Below the pieces are notes generated by a model. That model searched no databases and was not told the DNA's origin. It saw nothing but the letters and a program-made list of their open reading frames with translations. DNA of 64,000 bases from Talpa occidentalis (lineage: Eukaryota > Chordata > Mammalia > Eulipotyphla > Talpidae): the NCBI RefSeq assembly GCF_014898055.3, contig NW_023601104.1, forward strand, positions 81,079,106 to 81,143,105, written 5' to 3'. The stretch's first letter is position 1. Every line of letters starts with the position of its first letter. The position numbers and the translations under genes were made by a program. Positions 12,501 through 22,776 of the stretch are shown in pieces.

Positions 12501-13077
12501 CTTTTTTCAAAAAAAGATGTGTTTATGCATAGAAGAACTGGTGTGTAGGCCAGTGGTATGCGGGGAGGGGGCAAGAGGGTTCACCAGAGACAGAAAAGGG
12601 AGAAAAACAGGCAGATGGACTGAAATACACTGCTGAGGGGAGAAGCAGGCAAGACAGGAGAGGTCTGCTGCACCATGTGGATCAGCTTGCTGGCTGGGGA
12701 TCGAACTCAGGCCACAGAAGTGATAGCCTGTAATGGCAGGAATGGGCACAGTGCAGGTTCTCTATGACCTGAGCAGACGGGGTAAAGGAGGAGTGAGTCC
12801 TGGAGCCCTCGGTGGCTTCTGCAGGCTTTTATTGTTCCGTTCTCTTCTCTCTTTCATTTGTTCTCTTTCATCCATGACACCGCCCTTATAAGCCCAGTCT
12901 CTCAGCCCAGGTGAATCCCATCTACATATGCTCACACCCTATTCCAGGTGCCCGCCATCAGGCATGCATTCAGGACAAGGATCCATCATCAATCCTAATG
13001 GCGACAGGGCAGAAAAGCCTGATACCATTTATTTACCCTACATAGCCTGAGACTTGATAGCCTCCCTACACCAACGG
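12501..13077 (-). repeat. tRNA-SINE split by a solo LTR
   Basis: A minus-strand SINE whose 3' part covers 12501-12728 and whose 5' head resumes at about 13043-13077. The interruption is solo LTR B, which duplicated TAGCC within the SINE. The SINE is therefore older than the LTR. Its head is more diverged than in the other copies. Confidence 0.8.
12729..13042 (-). mobile_element. solo LTR B, inside a SINE (5-bp TSD)
   Basis: A 314-bp, internally deleted LTR of the same family as LTR A. Its minus-strand sequence starts TGTAGGGTAA and ends near CCATTACA. TAGCC is duplicated at 12724-12728 and 13043-13047. The missing part lies in the purine-rich (AGAAGC) region between promoter and polyadenylation sections. 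Confidence 0.9.
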
Positions 13078-13293
13078 GGAAGTGCTATTATTAAGAATTT
13101 CAAGACATAGGAAAAGACACACCACAAAAACAAAATCACCCACCAGAATGCAACAATAGTGACTTAGAAGAATTTCTGAGCCTTCTAGAAAGAGAATTTA
13201 AAATTGCCATGATTAAAAAACTGACAGAAGTCATAAAGGAAAACAATGATGAGGGGAAAATAATCAACGATCAGAAGAATGAAATTGAGTCCC

Positions 13294-13744
13294 TGTAGGG
13301 TAAGGAAAAATGTCAGGCTTTTCTGCCCTCCCGCCATCAGGATAGATGATGGATCCTTGCGGTCCTGAATGCATGCCTGATGGTGGACACCTGGAGTAGG
13401 GTGTGGGTGTAGGTAGATGGATTCACCTGGGCTAAGACTGTGCTTTTAAGGGCGGCGTCACAGGGACGCCAGCAGAAGCCAAGAACAAATAGAAGCCAAA
13501 AGAGAAGCCGAGAGAGAAGCAAGAAAAGCAGAAGCTGAGAGACTGCTGGAGAGCCCAGATAGAATGAAAACTTGCTGGGGGCTGGGAGGACTGCCAGCCT
13601 CCTGGCCCCCCACCACCCTTACCTGCTGTGTACCAGGTAAATCCCAATAAAAAGACCTGCAAAAAGCCACTAAGGACTCTGATTCCTCCTTTACCCAGTC
13701 TGCTGGATCAGACAACCTGCACTGTGTCCATTCCTGACCCTACA
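13294..13744 (+). mobile_element. solo LTR C, inside L1 ORF1 (5-bp TSD)
   Basis: A 451-bp LTR, TGTAGGGTAAGG... to ...GACCCTACA, with GTCCC duplicated at 13289-13293 and 13745-13749. The L1 reading resumes exactly across the site, as comparison with the intact L1 near 17930 shows. It contains a run of AGAAGCC-like units and a CCCAATAAAAAG polyadenylation signal near 13646. Confidence 0.93.
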
Positions 13745-13895
13745 GTCCCTAAAGAGGGAAGTGAAAGAAATGCAAGAGATCAAAGGATTAATGGAGGAGC
13801 TAAAGAACTCTGGGAAAAGAAGTGAAAGCAGAATAGATGAAATGGAAGAACGAATAAGTACTCTTGAAGACACATATATAAAAAGAACCAAAACA

Positions 13896-14164
13896 GGGCC
13901 TCCCCTGGTGGCACAGCAGTTGAGTGCTGGGCTGCAAAGCTGCCTGCAGCCTCTGCAGCACTGGCTCCATCCCCGGCCTCCAGCAAAGGTCCCACATTGC
14001 CCGCAGACCTCTCCTGCCACACCTGCTGCTCCCCTCAGCAGTGTACTTCGGTCCTTCTGCCTGTTCTGTTCCCCGCTCTGGTGAATTCTCTCACCCTCCC
14101 ACGCTTTTCACTGCACCCAGTGCTTATGTAAATAAATAAATAAATCTTTAAAAAAAATAAAAAG
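13896..14164 (+). repeat. tRNA-SINE inside L1 ORF1
   Basis: A clear SINE with head GGGCCTCCCCTGGTGGCAC and tail AAATAAATAAATAAATC. AAAAAGAACC is duplicated at 13880-13889 and 14165-14174. It splits the ORF1 remnant of the rearranged L1, and so is younger than that L1. Confidence 0.93.
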
Positions 14165-14710
14165 AAAAAGAACCTAAAGGAAAGAGAAGTACAAATGAAA
14201 AAGAATGAAGAAAGACTTCAGGAACTATCTGATTCCATGAGGAAAGGAAATATAAGAGTTATAGGAATCCCAGAAGGAGAGGAGACATAGAAACAAAGAA
14301 AATATTCAAGGAAATAATTGAAGAGAACTTCCCAAACGTGAAGAAGGAGCTGAAAATAGACATACAAAAAACAAGAACACCAAACTTCCATGATGAAAGG
14401 AAAAAAACAGCAAGACACATAATAGTAAAGTTCCCAAGAATCCAAGACAAGGAAAAAATAATGAAACTGACAAGAGGGAAGAAACAGATAACATACAAAG
14501 GAAAACCAATCAGGCTGATATCAGACTTCTCCGAAGAAACACTATGGGCCAGGAGTGGAGGGACATAGTCAACAGACTCCAAGACAACAAATGCCAACCA
14601 AGAATACTCTATCCTGCAAAGCTTTCCTTCCTCTATGAAGAAAGAATAAGGACTTTCCCAGACAAACAGAAACTCCAGCATTTCATTACAACTGAACCCC
14701 TACTCCAAAC

Positions 14711-14947
14711 TTTCTTTGCTCCATTGCATATTCTTTGCTCCTTTGTCAAAGATTAGTTGACTGTAAATCTATGGGTTTATTTCTGGATTTTCTATTCGGT
14801 TCCATTGGTCCATGTGTCTGTTCTTGTTCCAATACCATGCAGTTTTGATTATTATGGCTTTGCAGTATAGTTTGAAATCTGGGTGTGTGATGCCTCCATT
14901 CCCTTTTTTTTTTTTTTCTGGAGCACTTTGGCTATTTGGGGTTTTTG
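14711..14947 (-). pseudogene. inverted L1 ORF2 segment
   Basis: Read on the minus strand, this matches L1 ORF2 coding at 21284-21518, including the frame with [20 protein letters not shown]. It sits between forward-oriented ORF1 and forward-oriented ORF2 3' end. The distal junction shares a few bases (GGCAAAGATAAAC side), which suggests microhomology joining. Confidence 0.88.
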
Positions 14948-15106
14948 GTGGCAAAGATAAACAACTGGGACTACATCAAATTAAAGAGCTTCTGTACAGC
15001 AAAAGAGAAAATAACCAAAACAAAGAGAAACCCCACTGACTGGGAGAAAATTTTTGCACACAACACTAATGATTAAGGACTGATTGCAAAAATCTACAAA
15101 AAGCTG

Positions 15107-15760
15107 ATGAGACTCAACAAAAACAAAGCAAATAATCCAGTCAAAAAATGGGCAGAAGAACTAAAAAGTAACTTCTCCAAAGAGGAAATGCAAATGGCCA
15201 ACAGGCATATGAAAAAATGTTCAACATCACTTGTAATCAGGGAAATGCAAATCAAAACTACAATGAGATACCATCTTACACCAGTGAGAATGACACATAT
15301 TAAAAAAAGTGGCAACAACAAATGTTGGCGAGGATGTGAAGAAAAAGGAGCTCTCCTGCACTGCTGGTGGGGGTGCAAAATGGTCCAACCACTATGGAAA
15401 GCTGTATGGAGATTCCTCAACCTACTAAAGATAGAGCTTCCATATGATCTGGCAATTCCACTCCTAGGTATTTACCCAAAGGACATAAAAACATTAATTC
15501 CAAAGGGCACCTGCACCCCTATGTTTATAGCAGCACTATTTACAACAGCTAAGCTAAGGAAACAACCCAAATGCCCAAAAATAGATGACTGGATCAAGAT
15601 GTGGTACATATACACAATGAAATATTACTCAGCAATCAAAAAAGATAAACTCATGCCATTTGCAGCAACATGGATGGAGCTGGAAGGGATCATGCTCAGT
15701 GAAATAACCCAGAAAGAAAAAGAAAAATACCGGATGGTCTCACTCATAGCAGGAATTTAG
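15107..15760 (+). pseudogene. L1 ORF2 C-terminal remnant
   Basis: A 217-codon open frame encoding the C-terminal, cysteine-containing part of L1 ORF2p. The motifs [29 protein letters not shown] and LHCWWGCK are visible. The endonuclease and reverse-transcriptase domains are absent, so no active enzyme can be made. It belongs to the rearranged L1. Confidence 0.88.
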
Positions 15761-16210
15761 AAAACCTAAATAAGGAACCAGGAAAAAGACTAATTATAAT
15801 AAAGAAAAAATCAAAATCAACAAGCAACTGTAGAGCAGAGACACACTACTGGGGGGTGGGGGGAAGGAGAAGTGGGATTAGGGTCAAAATAAGGGGGGGG
15901 TGGGAATTGTATGGGGAATATAACCAAAATGAAAATGCATACATTGTGTAAAAATGAAAAATGATGTAAGAACTATATAAAATTAAAAAAATAAATAAAA
16001 ATTAAAAAAAAATACATAGTCTCAATTTTAACACTGTTTAAAAAAAAAAAAGAATTTCAAGACACAACAACAGAACTTTAAAGTGAACAACAACTCTCAG
16101 CTTGAGGCCTGTGCTCTGTAATTCCCATACCATGAAGCTGGCCTCACTGACAGTGTCACACGAAAAAGTGACTCCATAGTCCTTGCCTCTTTATTCTCCT
16201 GTATTTTTCT

Positions 16211-16461
16211 TTAAAAAAAAAAGATTTATTTATGCGTACAAGAACTGGGGTACAGGCCAGAGGTGTGGGGAGGTGAGAGATTCACATGAGACAGAATGGG
16301 GAACAGAACAGGCGGATCTACTGAAATACTCTGCTGAGGGGAACAGCCAGCAAGATAGGAGAGGTCTGCTGCACCATGTGGGTAGCTCCTTGACCAAGGA
16401 TCGAACTCCTGCTGCAGAGGCTGTGGATAGCTTCATAGTGCTGTGCTTAACCCCTTGCGCT
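16211..16461 (-). repeat. tRNA-derived SINE, head truncated
   Basis: A minus-strand SINE with its A-tail side at 16211. The sequence runs to 'TTAACCCCTTGCGC' and then joins L1 sequence. The last ~20 bases of the usual head (CACCAGGGAGGCC on this strand) are missing. Confidence 0.85.
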
Positions 16462-16781
16462 GGAAGGGATTATGCTAAGCAAAATAAGTCAGAAGAAAAA
16501 AGATAAATACTTTCAATTTTAAGCAGATTATAGAGAAACCAAACAAAGGGTCAGGAAAAAAACAAAATTTGCAAGCTGACCATAGACAGATCTGAGGCAT
16601 ACAGCTGGGGAGAGTTGGGACAGAGGGAGTCAAAACAGAGGCAGGAAGAGCACAAAGGACCGTGGTGATGGATCACGGATGCTGTGGTGGTGGGAGAACA
16701 ATCAGGATTACACCTGAGGGGAGAAATCAAATACTGTCCAAAAATTAACAATAATGTAAGAAAGAAAAAAAGTATTTTATC
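16462..16781 (+). repeat. old L1 3' end
   Basis: Decayed L1 ORF2 3' end and 3'UTR. 'GGAAGGGATTATGCTAAGC' and 'AAATAAGTCAGAAG' correspond to the ORF2 terminus seen in the younger copies at 15690 and 22480. A diverged 3'UTR follows. It is older than the full-length L1. Confidence 0.75.
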
Positions 16782-16795
16782 TAAAAATAAACTTA

Positions 16796-17083
16796 GGGAC
16801 CTCCCTGGTGGCACAAGAGGTTAAGAAGCAGCATTACTGTATCTGAAAGATTTTTTTAGATACAAAGATATCTGCAGCCACTGCAGCATGAGTTCAATCC
16901 CCTGCCAGGGACGTGACCCACATGGCACAGCAGACCTCTCCTGTCTCACCGGCTGCTCCCCTCAGCAGTGTATTTCAGTCAATCTGCCTGTTCTATTCCC
17001 CACTCTGACTCTGGTGAATCCTCTCACCCACTGCACCTCTGGCCTGTACCCCAGTTCTTGTATGCATAAATAAATAAAATTTA
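16796..17083 (+). repeat. tRNA-SINE whose tail hosts the full-length L1
   Basis: The SINE begins GGGACCTCCCTGGTGGCAC. Its own duplication TAAAAATAAACTTA occurs at 16782-16795 and again only at 22763-22776, beyond the L1. The L1 therefore landed in this SINE's A-rich tail. Near 16830-16870 it carries an extra stretch with an inverted GTATCT/AGATAC pair that other copies lack. Confidence 0.9.
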
Positions 17084-17085
17084 GA

Positions 17086-17655
17086 GACCAGGCGTGCAGG
17101 GGAGCGCGTCGCCAGCACCGGCATTTTGCAGCAGGGACCCTTCTTGCTGGAGACTGTGTGAACCCAGCAGAAGGCTCACCGAGGAGACAGAGGTTAAGCT
17201 GGGAGGCTTGCCCACACCGGGCACCTTCTAGCCTGCAGTTCCAGCCCAGAGGGGAGCAGCACCCACCGCTGGGGCAGACCGGGCGTGCAGGGGAGCTCGT
17301 TCCTGCATCGCCATTTTGCAACAGGGATCTTCTTGCTGGAGACTGTGTGCACCAGCAGAAGGCTCACCAAGGAGACAGAGGTAAGCTGGGAGGCTTGCCC
17401 ATGCTGGGCGCCTTCTAGCCTGCAGTTCCAGCCCAGAGGGGAGCAGCACCCACCGCTGGGGCAGACCGGGCGTGCAGGGGAGCGCGTCGCCGCCACCGGC
17501 ATTTTGCAGCAGGGACCCTTCTTGCTGGAGACTGTGTGAACCCAGCAGAAGGCTCACCAAGGAGACAGAGCAGGGACCTGTCTTTGCTGGAGACTTGTGA
17601 ACCCAGCAGAAGTTCCCCAGAGGAGCCAGTGGTGAGCTGGGAGGTCGCCCAAGAT
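17086..17655 (+). promoter_or_regulatory. L1 5'UTR built of tandem monomers
   Basis: Units start with GACCRGGCGTGCAGGGGAGC at 17086, 17277 and 17464, giving periods of 191 and 187 bp. The third unit breaks off at about 17570. It is followed by a degenerate fourth piece that restarts at the internal 'CAGGGACCTG' point (17571-17653) and leads to the ORF1 ATG. The first two units are about 90% alike by eye. Tandem monomers as an L1 promoter are known best from mouse; here they form an unrelated GC-rich sequence. Confidence 0.9.
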
Positions 17656-18671
17656 GCCGGCCAGTACCAGCAACACAGTGTCACAAGGAATACGGCAAAT
17701 TAGAAAAGGCAGTAGGGAGTAGAAAAACAACATGCAACCCAGCAACTCCTCAGCAAAATAGCACACCACAAAAGAAAACCATCTACCAGATTGCAACGAC
17801 AGTAACTTGGAAGAACTTCTGAGCCTTCCAGATAGAGAATTTAAATTGCTGTGATTAAAAAACTGACAGAAGTCATAAAGGAAAACAATGATAAGGGGAA
17901 AATAATTAATGACCAGAAGAATGAAATTGAGTCCCTAAAGAGGGAAGTAAAAGAAATGCAGGAGATCAAAGAATTAATGGAGACGCTAAAGAACTCTGGG
18001 AAAGCAGTGAAAGCAGAATAGATGAAATGGAAGAACGAATAAGTACTCTTGAAGACACAGAAATAAAAAGAACTAAAACAGAAAAGGAAGGAGAAGTACG
18101 AAGGAAAAAGACCGAAGAAAGACTTCGGGAACTATCTGACTCCATGAGGAAAGAAATATAAGAGTTATAGGAATCCCAGAAGGAGAGGAGAGAGAAGTAG
18201 GAACAGAGAAAATATTCATGGATATAATTGAAGAGAACTTCCCAAACGCTAAGAAGGATCTGAAAATTGATATACAAGAAGCAAGAAGAACACCAGACTT
18301 CCATGACGAAAGGAAAAATACAGCAAGACACATAATAGTAAAGCTCCCAAGAATCCAAGACAAAGAAAAATAATGAAACTAACAAGAGGAAGAAACAGAT
18401 AACATTCAAAGGGAAACCAATCAGACTGACATCAGACTTCTCTGAAGAAACACTACGGGCAAGGAGAGAGTGGAGGGACATAGTCAACAGACTCCAAGAA
18501 AACAGATGCCAACCAAGAATACTCTATCCCGCAAAGCTCTCCTTCCTCTTTGAAGAAAGAATATGGACCTTCCCAGACAAACAGAAACTCCGGAATTTCA
18601 TTGCGACTAAACCCCCACTCCAAAAAATACTACAAGGAGTCCTAAAGCCAGAACCTCAGAGGGACGAATAA
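17654..18671 (+). pseudogene. L1 ORF1, disrupted
   Basis: This is the RNA-binding ORF1p reading frame of the full-length L1. The start reads MPASTSNTVSQGIRQIRKGS and hits an in-frame TAG at 17720-17722. Compared with the copy at 13108, one base is missing near 18003, and further shifts follow. The stretches ESLKREVKEMQEIKELME (coiled-coil part) and LYPAKLSFLFEERIWTFPD (C-terminal domain) are visible across frames. The end is TAA at 18669-18671, after a QRDE terminus. Expected length is about 338 codons. No functional ORF1p can come from it. Confidence 0.85.
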
Positions 18672-18739
18672 CAACAAAAGAAGGCCAAAGAAAGTTATTA
18701 AAAGAATAAATAAATAAAATCAAAGGAAAGACAAACACA

Positions 18740-21700
18740 ATGGCAAATACAGATGCTAACATATCAATACTAACTCTAAATGTAAATGGACTAAACTCTC
18801 CAATAAAAAGACACAGAGTTGCAGGCTGGATTAAGAAACAAAACCCAACCTTTTGCTGTCTCCAGGAAACACATTTAGCTGCAAAAGATAAAAATAGACT
18901 CAAAGTTAAAGGATGGAAAACAATTCTACAAGCAAATGGACCAAAAAAGAAGGCAGGAACAGCTATACTCATATCAGATAAAACAGATTTCAAACTTAAA
19001 AGATAAAAGAGACCCAGTGGTCATTACATTATGATCAAGGGGATAATACTTCAAGAAGAAATAACACTCATTAACATATATTCACCAAACGAAGGAGCAC
19101 CAAAATATATCAGACAACTATTGGCATCTCTGAAAACAGACATCAGAGAAAACACATACGTAGTGGGAGACTTCAACACACCACTATCAACAATGGATAG
19201 ATCAACAAGACAAAAAATAAGTAAAGACACTAAAGCTCTAAATAAGGATCTAGAGTGCTTAGGCTTAACAGACATATATAGAACACTAAACCCAAAAAAA
19301 TCTGAGTATACATTTTTCTCAAGTGCACACGGATCATTCTCTAGGATCGATCATATACTGGGGCACAAGACAAACATCAACAGATACACCAAGATTGAAA
19401 TCATACCAACCATCTTTTCTGACCATGAAGGCATCAAACTAGAAATAAACCATAAAGAGAAGGCAAGGTATTCTCCTACCTCGTGGAGATTGAAACCCAC
19501 ACTACTGGAAGTCCACTGGACTAACGAGGAGATAAAAGAAGAAATTAAAAAATTCTTTGAATTGAATGACAAGGAGGACACCAATTTCCTAAATGTATGG
19601 GATGCAGCAAAAGCAGTAATAAGAGGAAAATATATAGCAATAGATGCTCACATCAAGAAACAAGAAAGAACTCAAAGAAACAACCTAATCTCGAAACTCA
19701 AAGATCTAGAAAAAGAACAACAAAAAAGCCCCAAAACCAGTAGAAGAAAAGATATTATAAAAACCAAAGCAGAAGTAAATGAAATCGAAACTAAAAAAAC
19801 AATCCAAAAGATCAATGAAACCAAGAGCTGGTTCTTTGAAAAAATAAATAAAATAGATAAACCCCTTGCCAGGCTCACAAGGGCAAAAAGGGAGAAAGCA
19901 CAAATAAATAGGATAATAAATGAAAGAGGAGAAATCACAACGGACACAGCAGAAATCAAAAGAATTATTAATAACTACTATGAACAGTTATATGGAAACA
20001 AGTTTAACAATCTAGAAGAGATGGACAAATTCCTACAACTCTACAATCACCCAAAGCTAGATAAAGAAGAAATAGAACACCTAAACTGACCAATTACAAT
20101 TAGCGAAATTGAAATGGTAATCAAAAACCTCCCCAAAAACAAAAGCCCAGGACCTGATGGATTTACAAATGAATTCTACCAAACATTCAGAGACGAATTG
20201 GTACCTATCCTTCACAAACTCTTCCAAAAAATTGAGAAGGAAGGTATAATACCTAACACGTTCTATGAAGCCAACATTACACTAATACCAAAACCGAACA
20301 AGGACAACACAAAAAAAGAAAACTATAGGCCAATCTCCCTAATGAACACTGATGCAAAATCCTCAATAAAATTTTAGCTATCAGAATCCAACAGTGTATC
20401 CATAAGGTAATTCACCACGACCAAGTAGGATTCATTCCAGGGACACAAGGATGGTTTAACATCCGAAAATCAATCAACGTTATCTAACACATCAACAAAA
20501 AGAAATATAAAAACCATATGATAATATCAATAGATGCTGAGAAAGCTTTCGACAAAGTGCAACACCCATTCATGATAAATTCCCTTGAAATTCTTGGGAT
20601 ACAAGGAACATACCTTAACATCATAAAGGCCATCTATGACAAGCCAACAGCCAGTATCATTCTCAATGGTGAAAAGCTGAAAGCAATTCCATTAAGATCT
20701 GGAACAAGACAAGGATGTCCACTCTCACCACTGCTTTTCAATATAATACTGGAAGTCCTAGCCAGAGCAATAAGACAAGAGAAAGACATCCAAGGAATCC
20801 AAATAGGAAAAGAAGAAGTCAAACTATCACTCTTTGCAGATGATATGATAATATACATAGAGAACCCCAAAACTCCACAGAAAAACTAATTCAACTCATC
20901 AATCAGTTCAGTAAAGTGGCAGGATACAAAATCAACACGCAAAAGTCAGTAGCCTTCCTATATACAAACAATAAATCTGAAGAAGAAGAAATCAAAAAAA
21001 CCATCCCTTTTATTATTGAAACAAAAAAATCAAATATTTGGAATAAATTAACAAAAGAGGTAAAGGACCTATACAAAGAAAACTATAAAACACTGTTAAA
21101 AGAAATAGAAGAAGACACAAAGAAATGGAAAGACATCCCTGCTCATGGATTGGGAGAATAAACATTATTAAAATGGCATCCTACCAAAAGCAATATACAG
21201 ATTTCAATGCTATTCCAATCAAAATTTCAATGTCATTCTTCAAAGAAATAGAACAATTATTGATGAAATTCATATGGAATCACAAAAAACCCCGAATAGC
21301 CAAAGCTCTCCTGAAAAAAAAAGAAGGGAATGGAGGCATCACACTCCCAGACTTCAAACTCTACTACAAAGCCATAATCATCAAAACTGCATGGTATTGG
21401 AACAAGAACAGACATACAGACCAATGGAATCGAATAGAAAATCCAGAAATAAACCCACAGATTTATGGTCAACTAATCTTTGACAAAGGAGCAAAGACTA
21501 TGCATTGGAGCAAAGAAAGTTTGTTCAATAAATGGTGCTGGGAAAACTGGGTCGCTACATGCAAAAGAATGAAGCTTGACCACTACCTCACACCATATAC
21601 AAAAATCAACTCAAAATGGATTAAAGAACTAGACATAAGACCTGAAACCATAAAATACATAGAAGGAAATATAGGCGAAACACTACGTGATTTGCATATC

Positions 21701-22558
21701 AAAGACATCTTTGCAAACGCATCACCCAAAGCAGTGATAGTGAAGGCAAAGATAAACAGCTGGGACTACATCAAATTAAAGAGCTTCTGCACAGCAAAAG
21801 AGACAATAACAAAAACAAAGAGAAACCCACCAACTGGGAGAAAATTTTGCACCCACACTAATGATAAAGGACTGATCACAAAAATCTGCAAAGAGCTGAT
21901 GAGACTCAACAACAACAAAGAAAATAATAATCCAGTCAAAAAATGGACAGAGGAACTAAAAAGAAACTTCTCTGAAGAGGAAATGCGAATGGCCAACAGG
22001 CATATGAAAAAATGTTCAACATCACTTGCAATCAGGGAAATGCAAATCAAAACTACCATGAGATACCATCTTACACCAGTGAGAATGGCACATATTAAAA
22101 AAACTAGCAACAACAAATGTTGGCGAGGTTGTGGAGAAAAAGGAACTCTTCTGCACTGTTGGTGGGAGTGCAAACTGGTCCAACCACTATGGAGAGCTGT
22201 GTGGAGATTTCTGGACCTACTAAACATAGAGCTTCCACAGGATCCAGCAATTCCACTCCTAGGTATTTACCCAAAGAACACAGAAACATCAATTCCAAAG
22301 AACACCTGCACCCCTATGTTTATAGCAGCACTGTTTACAATAGCTAAGCTTTGGAAACAGCCCAAATGCCCAAAAATAGATGACTGGATCAAGAAGATGT
22401 GGTACATATATACCATGGAATATTACTCAGCATTCAAAAAAGATAAACACATGCAATTTGCAGCAACATGGATGACGCTGGAAGGGATCATGCTCAGTGA
22501 AATAAGCCAAAAAGAAAAAGAAAAATACCGGATGGTCTCACTCATAGCAGGGATCTAG
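18740..22558 (+). pseudogene. L1 ORF2 (endonuclease-RT), nearly full but broken
   Basis: About 1273 codons in total, encoding the L1 endonuclease and reverse transcriptase. The apurinic-type endonuclease shows LTLNVNGLNSPIKRHR, CLQETHL, VVGDFN, SRIDHILG and SDHEGIK. The reverse transcriptase shows [44 protein letters not shown] and FADDMIIY. The C-terminal Cys region shows [19 protein letters not shown]. Lesions: in-frame stops at 19004-19006, 20087-20089 (TGA, a likely CpG-decay CGA to TGA) and 20485-20487; single-base frame losses near 20360, 20875 and 21145. The last segment (21125-22558) is open for 477 codons. The paucity of lesions marks a fairly young copy. Confidence 0.92.
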
Positions 22559-22645
22559 AAAACTTAAATAAGGGACCAGGAAAATGAATAACTATAAGAA
22601 AGTGAAAATCAAAATCAACAAAACTATGAACCAGAGACACTTTTT

Positions 22646-22674
22646 GGGGGGGGGGCGGGAGGGGAGGGATTGGG
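22646..22674 (+). other. G-quadruplex-prone tract in L1 3'UTR
   Basis: Runs of G (ten, three, four, three and four) separated by C, A, A and ATT satisfy the usual G3+N1-7 pattern. The same position is G-rich in the copy at 15850-15905 and, on the other strand, C-rich in the U6 chimera at 32232-32278. It is therefore a property of the L1 family. Confidence 0.8.
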
Positions 22675-22776
22675 GTCAGAATGGGGGGATTGCAATTGTA
22701 TGGGGAATATAAAAATGAAATTTATTAATTAAAAAAAATAAATAAATACAATTTAAAAAAAATAAAAATAAACTTA

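Larger units (their letters stand above)
13108..16049 (+). mobile_element. rearranged L1 with internal inversion, one TSD pair
   Basis: The element is bounded by AAGAATTTCAAGACA at 13093-13107 and 16050-16064, so it is one insertion. Content in order: ORF1 from shortly after its start to near its end (13108-14710, interrupted by LTR C and a SINE); an inverted ORF2 segment (14711-14947, the reverse complement of the part matching 21284-21518); then ORF2 3' part and 3'UTR in forward orientation (about 14948-16049, matching from 21743 on). Relative to the full-length L1 it lacks 5'UTR, the end of ORF1, most of ORF2 and the roughly 225 bp after the inverted segment. The 3'UTR is G-rich, followed by an A-rich tail. 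Confidence 0.88.
17084..22739 (+). mobile_element. full-length LINE-1 with monomeric 5'UTR
   Basis: A 5.66-kb L1 with all parts in order: tandem-monomer 5'UTR (17086-17653), ORF1 (17654-18671, broken), ORF2 (18740-22558, broken), a short 3'UTR with a G-quadruplex-prone tract, and an A-rich end. The target-site duplication is AAATAAATAAAATTTA at 17068-17083 against AAATAAATACAATTTA at 22740-22755 (15 of 16 match), lying in the tail of the preceding SINE. It represents the same L1 lineage as the rearranged copy at 13108 and the U6 chimera at 32147. Stops and frameshifts make it inactive as it stands. Confidence 0.93.

Noticed and set aside
13432..13715. Overlapping small minus-strand ORFs rich in Phe, Leu and Ser
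   Set aside because: They lie antisense within solo LTR C and recur in LTR D.
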